This document shows, piece after piece, positions 12,436 through 12,642 of a DNA stretch of 12,642 nucleotides. This stretch comes from Planctomycetes bacterium SM23_32 (GTDB lineage: Bacteria > Planctomycetota > Brocadiia > SM23-32). The notes beneath the pieces are model-generated. The model saw only the letters and a program-made list of their open reading frames with translations. It was not told the origin of the DNA and made no database searches. Within the stretch, counting starts at the first letter, position 1. Each line of letters begins with the position of its first letter. Position numbers and translations under genes: made by a program. The stretch is taken from assembly GCA_001303885.1 (NCBI GenBank), contig LJUE01000028.1, forward strand, positions 1 to 12,642. Reading direction: 5' to 3'.

Positions 12436-12464
12436 TGGCACACCCACGAGGCCGCCGGTAGAAT
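12436..12464 (+). promoter_or_regulatory. Weak candidate promoter for the secreted protein gene
   Basis: TAGAAT at 12459-12464 is a fair -10 box. The sequence 17 bp upstream (TGGCAC, 12436-12441) is a poor -35 match. It is divergent from the promoter at 12393-12421. TGGCAC recalls a sigma-54 -24 element, but no matching -12 element follows. Confidence 0.3.
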
Positions 12465-12496
12465 GCGGACCCGCGCCGGTCGGCCACCGCACTCTC

Positions 12497-12503
12497 GGAG
12501 GGG
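12497..12503 (+). promoter_or_regulatory. Ribosome binding site for the 3'-truncated secreted protein
   Basis: GGAGGGG lies 7 nt before ATG 12511, an ideal distance, confirming a short gene start that would otherwise be easily missed at the window edge. Confidence 0.75.
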
Positions 12504-12510
12504 TCAGACG

Positions 12511-12642
12511 ATGGGACGGAAGTCGGGAATCACGCGCCGGTACGGCACCCGGAAGGCCGCCGTTCTCGCGGCGGCAGGCGTGCTCCTTGCTCTGGGGCTG
12601 GCGGCGGCCGCAGCCGGCGCGGCGGCGCCCGGGGCCGCGGAT
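12511..12642 (+). CDS. Exported protein, N-terminus only (cut by window end)
   Basis: The first 44 codons are visible and open to the edge. They show a typical signal peptide: a basic n-region (RKSGITRRYGTRK, residues 3-15), a hydrophobic stretch of Ala, Val and Leu (about 16-35), then small residues suitable for signal peptidase I near Ala37-Ala39. RR at 9-10 does not match the twin-arginine pattern well, since Gly-Thr occupy the normally hydrophobic positions, so Sec export is likelier. The mature domain is outside the window, so no function can be assigned. It is divergent from the membrane fusion gene, 180 bp between starts. Confidence 0.75.
   Translation, partial: MGRKSGITRRYGTRKAAVLAAAGVLLALGLAAAAAGAAAPGAAD

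Noticed and set aside
12535..12560. Twin-arginine signal at the start of the exported protein
   Set aside because: RR is present, but the following positions are Tyr-Gly-Thr rather than the hydrophobic residues of the consensus, so a Sec signal peptide is the simpler call.

Overview
The window is a high-GC bacterial chromosomal segment with dense coding on both strands. It carries no tRNA, rRNA, insertion sequence or CRISPR array. Gene content (two divergent URO-D superfamily proteins in one operon, a membrane-transporter/spermidine-synthase-like fusion, a sigma-54 activator, and TPR proteins beside housekeeping genes) would suit an uncultured member of the Planctomycetota or a related PVC/Hydrogenedentota-type lineage. 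That placement is an inference from gene style and is not proven by any marker seen here.

Layout. Positions 1-842 (+) hold the 3' part of a TPR protein. It is followed closely by argJ (876-2078, +), which acts in arginine biosynthesis. A 347-bp spacer rich in short hairpins (2079-2425) separates argJ from a convergent two-gene minus-strand operon, 4781->3738 and 3682->2426, both URO-D/methyltransferase-like. That operon is read from a good sigma-70-type promoter (4836-4864, minus). It lies back to back with a second good promoter (4902-4931, plus) serving rpsO (5013-5276), pnp (5526-7625) and probably the sigma-54-dependent activator gene (7690-9051). Both rpsO and pnp have structured leaders, as expected for two genes whose products commonly control their own mRNAs.

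Positions 9052-9534 form the most interesting non-coding stretch. After an intrinsic terminator (9070-9104) come a candidate sigma-70 promoter, a long interrupted inverted repeat (9175-9223) and a near-consensus sigma-54 promoter (9283-9298). Three consecutive GC-rich stem-loops with C-rich loops follow (9328-9432). I read this as a candidate sigma-54-controlled small RNA beside its possible activator. That activator has a receiver domain lacking every key phosphorylation residue. I see nothing further in 9440-9534.

Positions 12330->9535 (minus) encode a 931-residue fusion: a duplicated 6+6 helix membrane domain, a spermidine-synthase-like Rossmann domain with degenerate catalytic positions, and a TPR-like tail. 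Divergent from it, 12511 to the window end (+) begins a secreted or membrane-anchored protein with a clear signal peptide.
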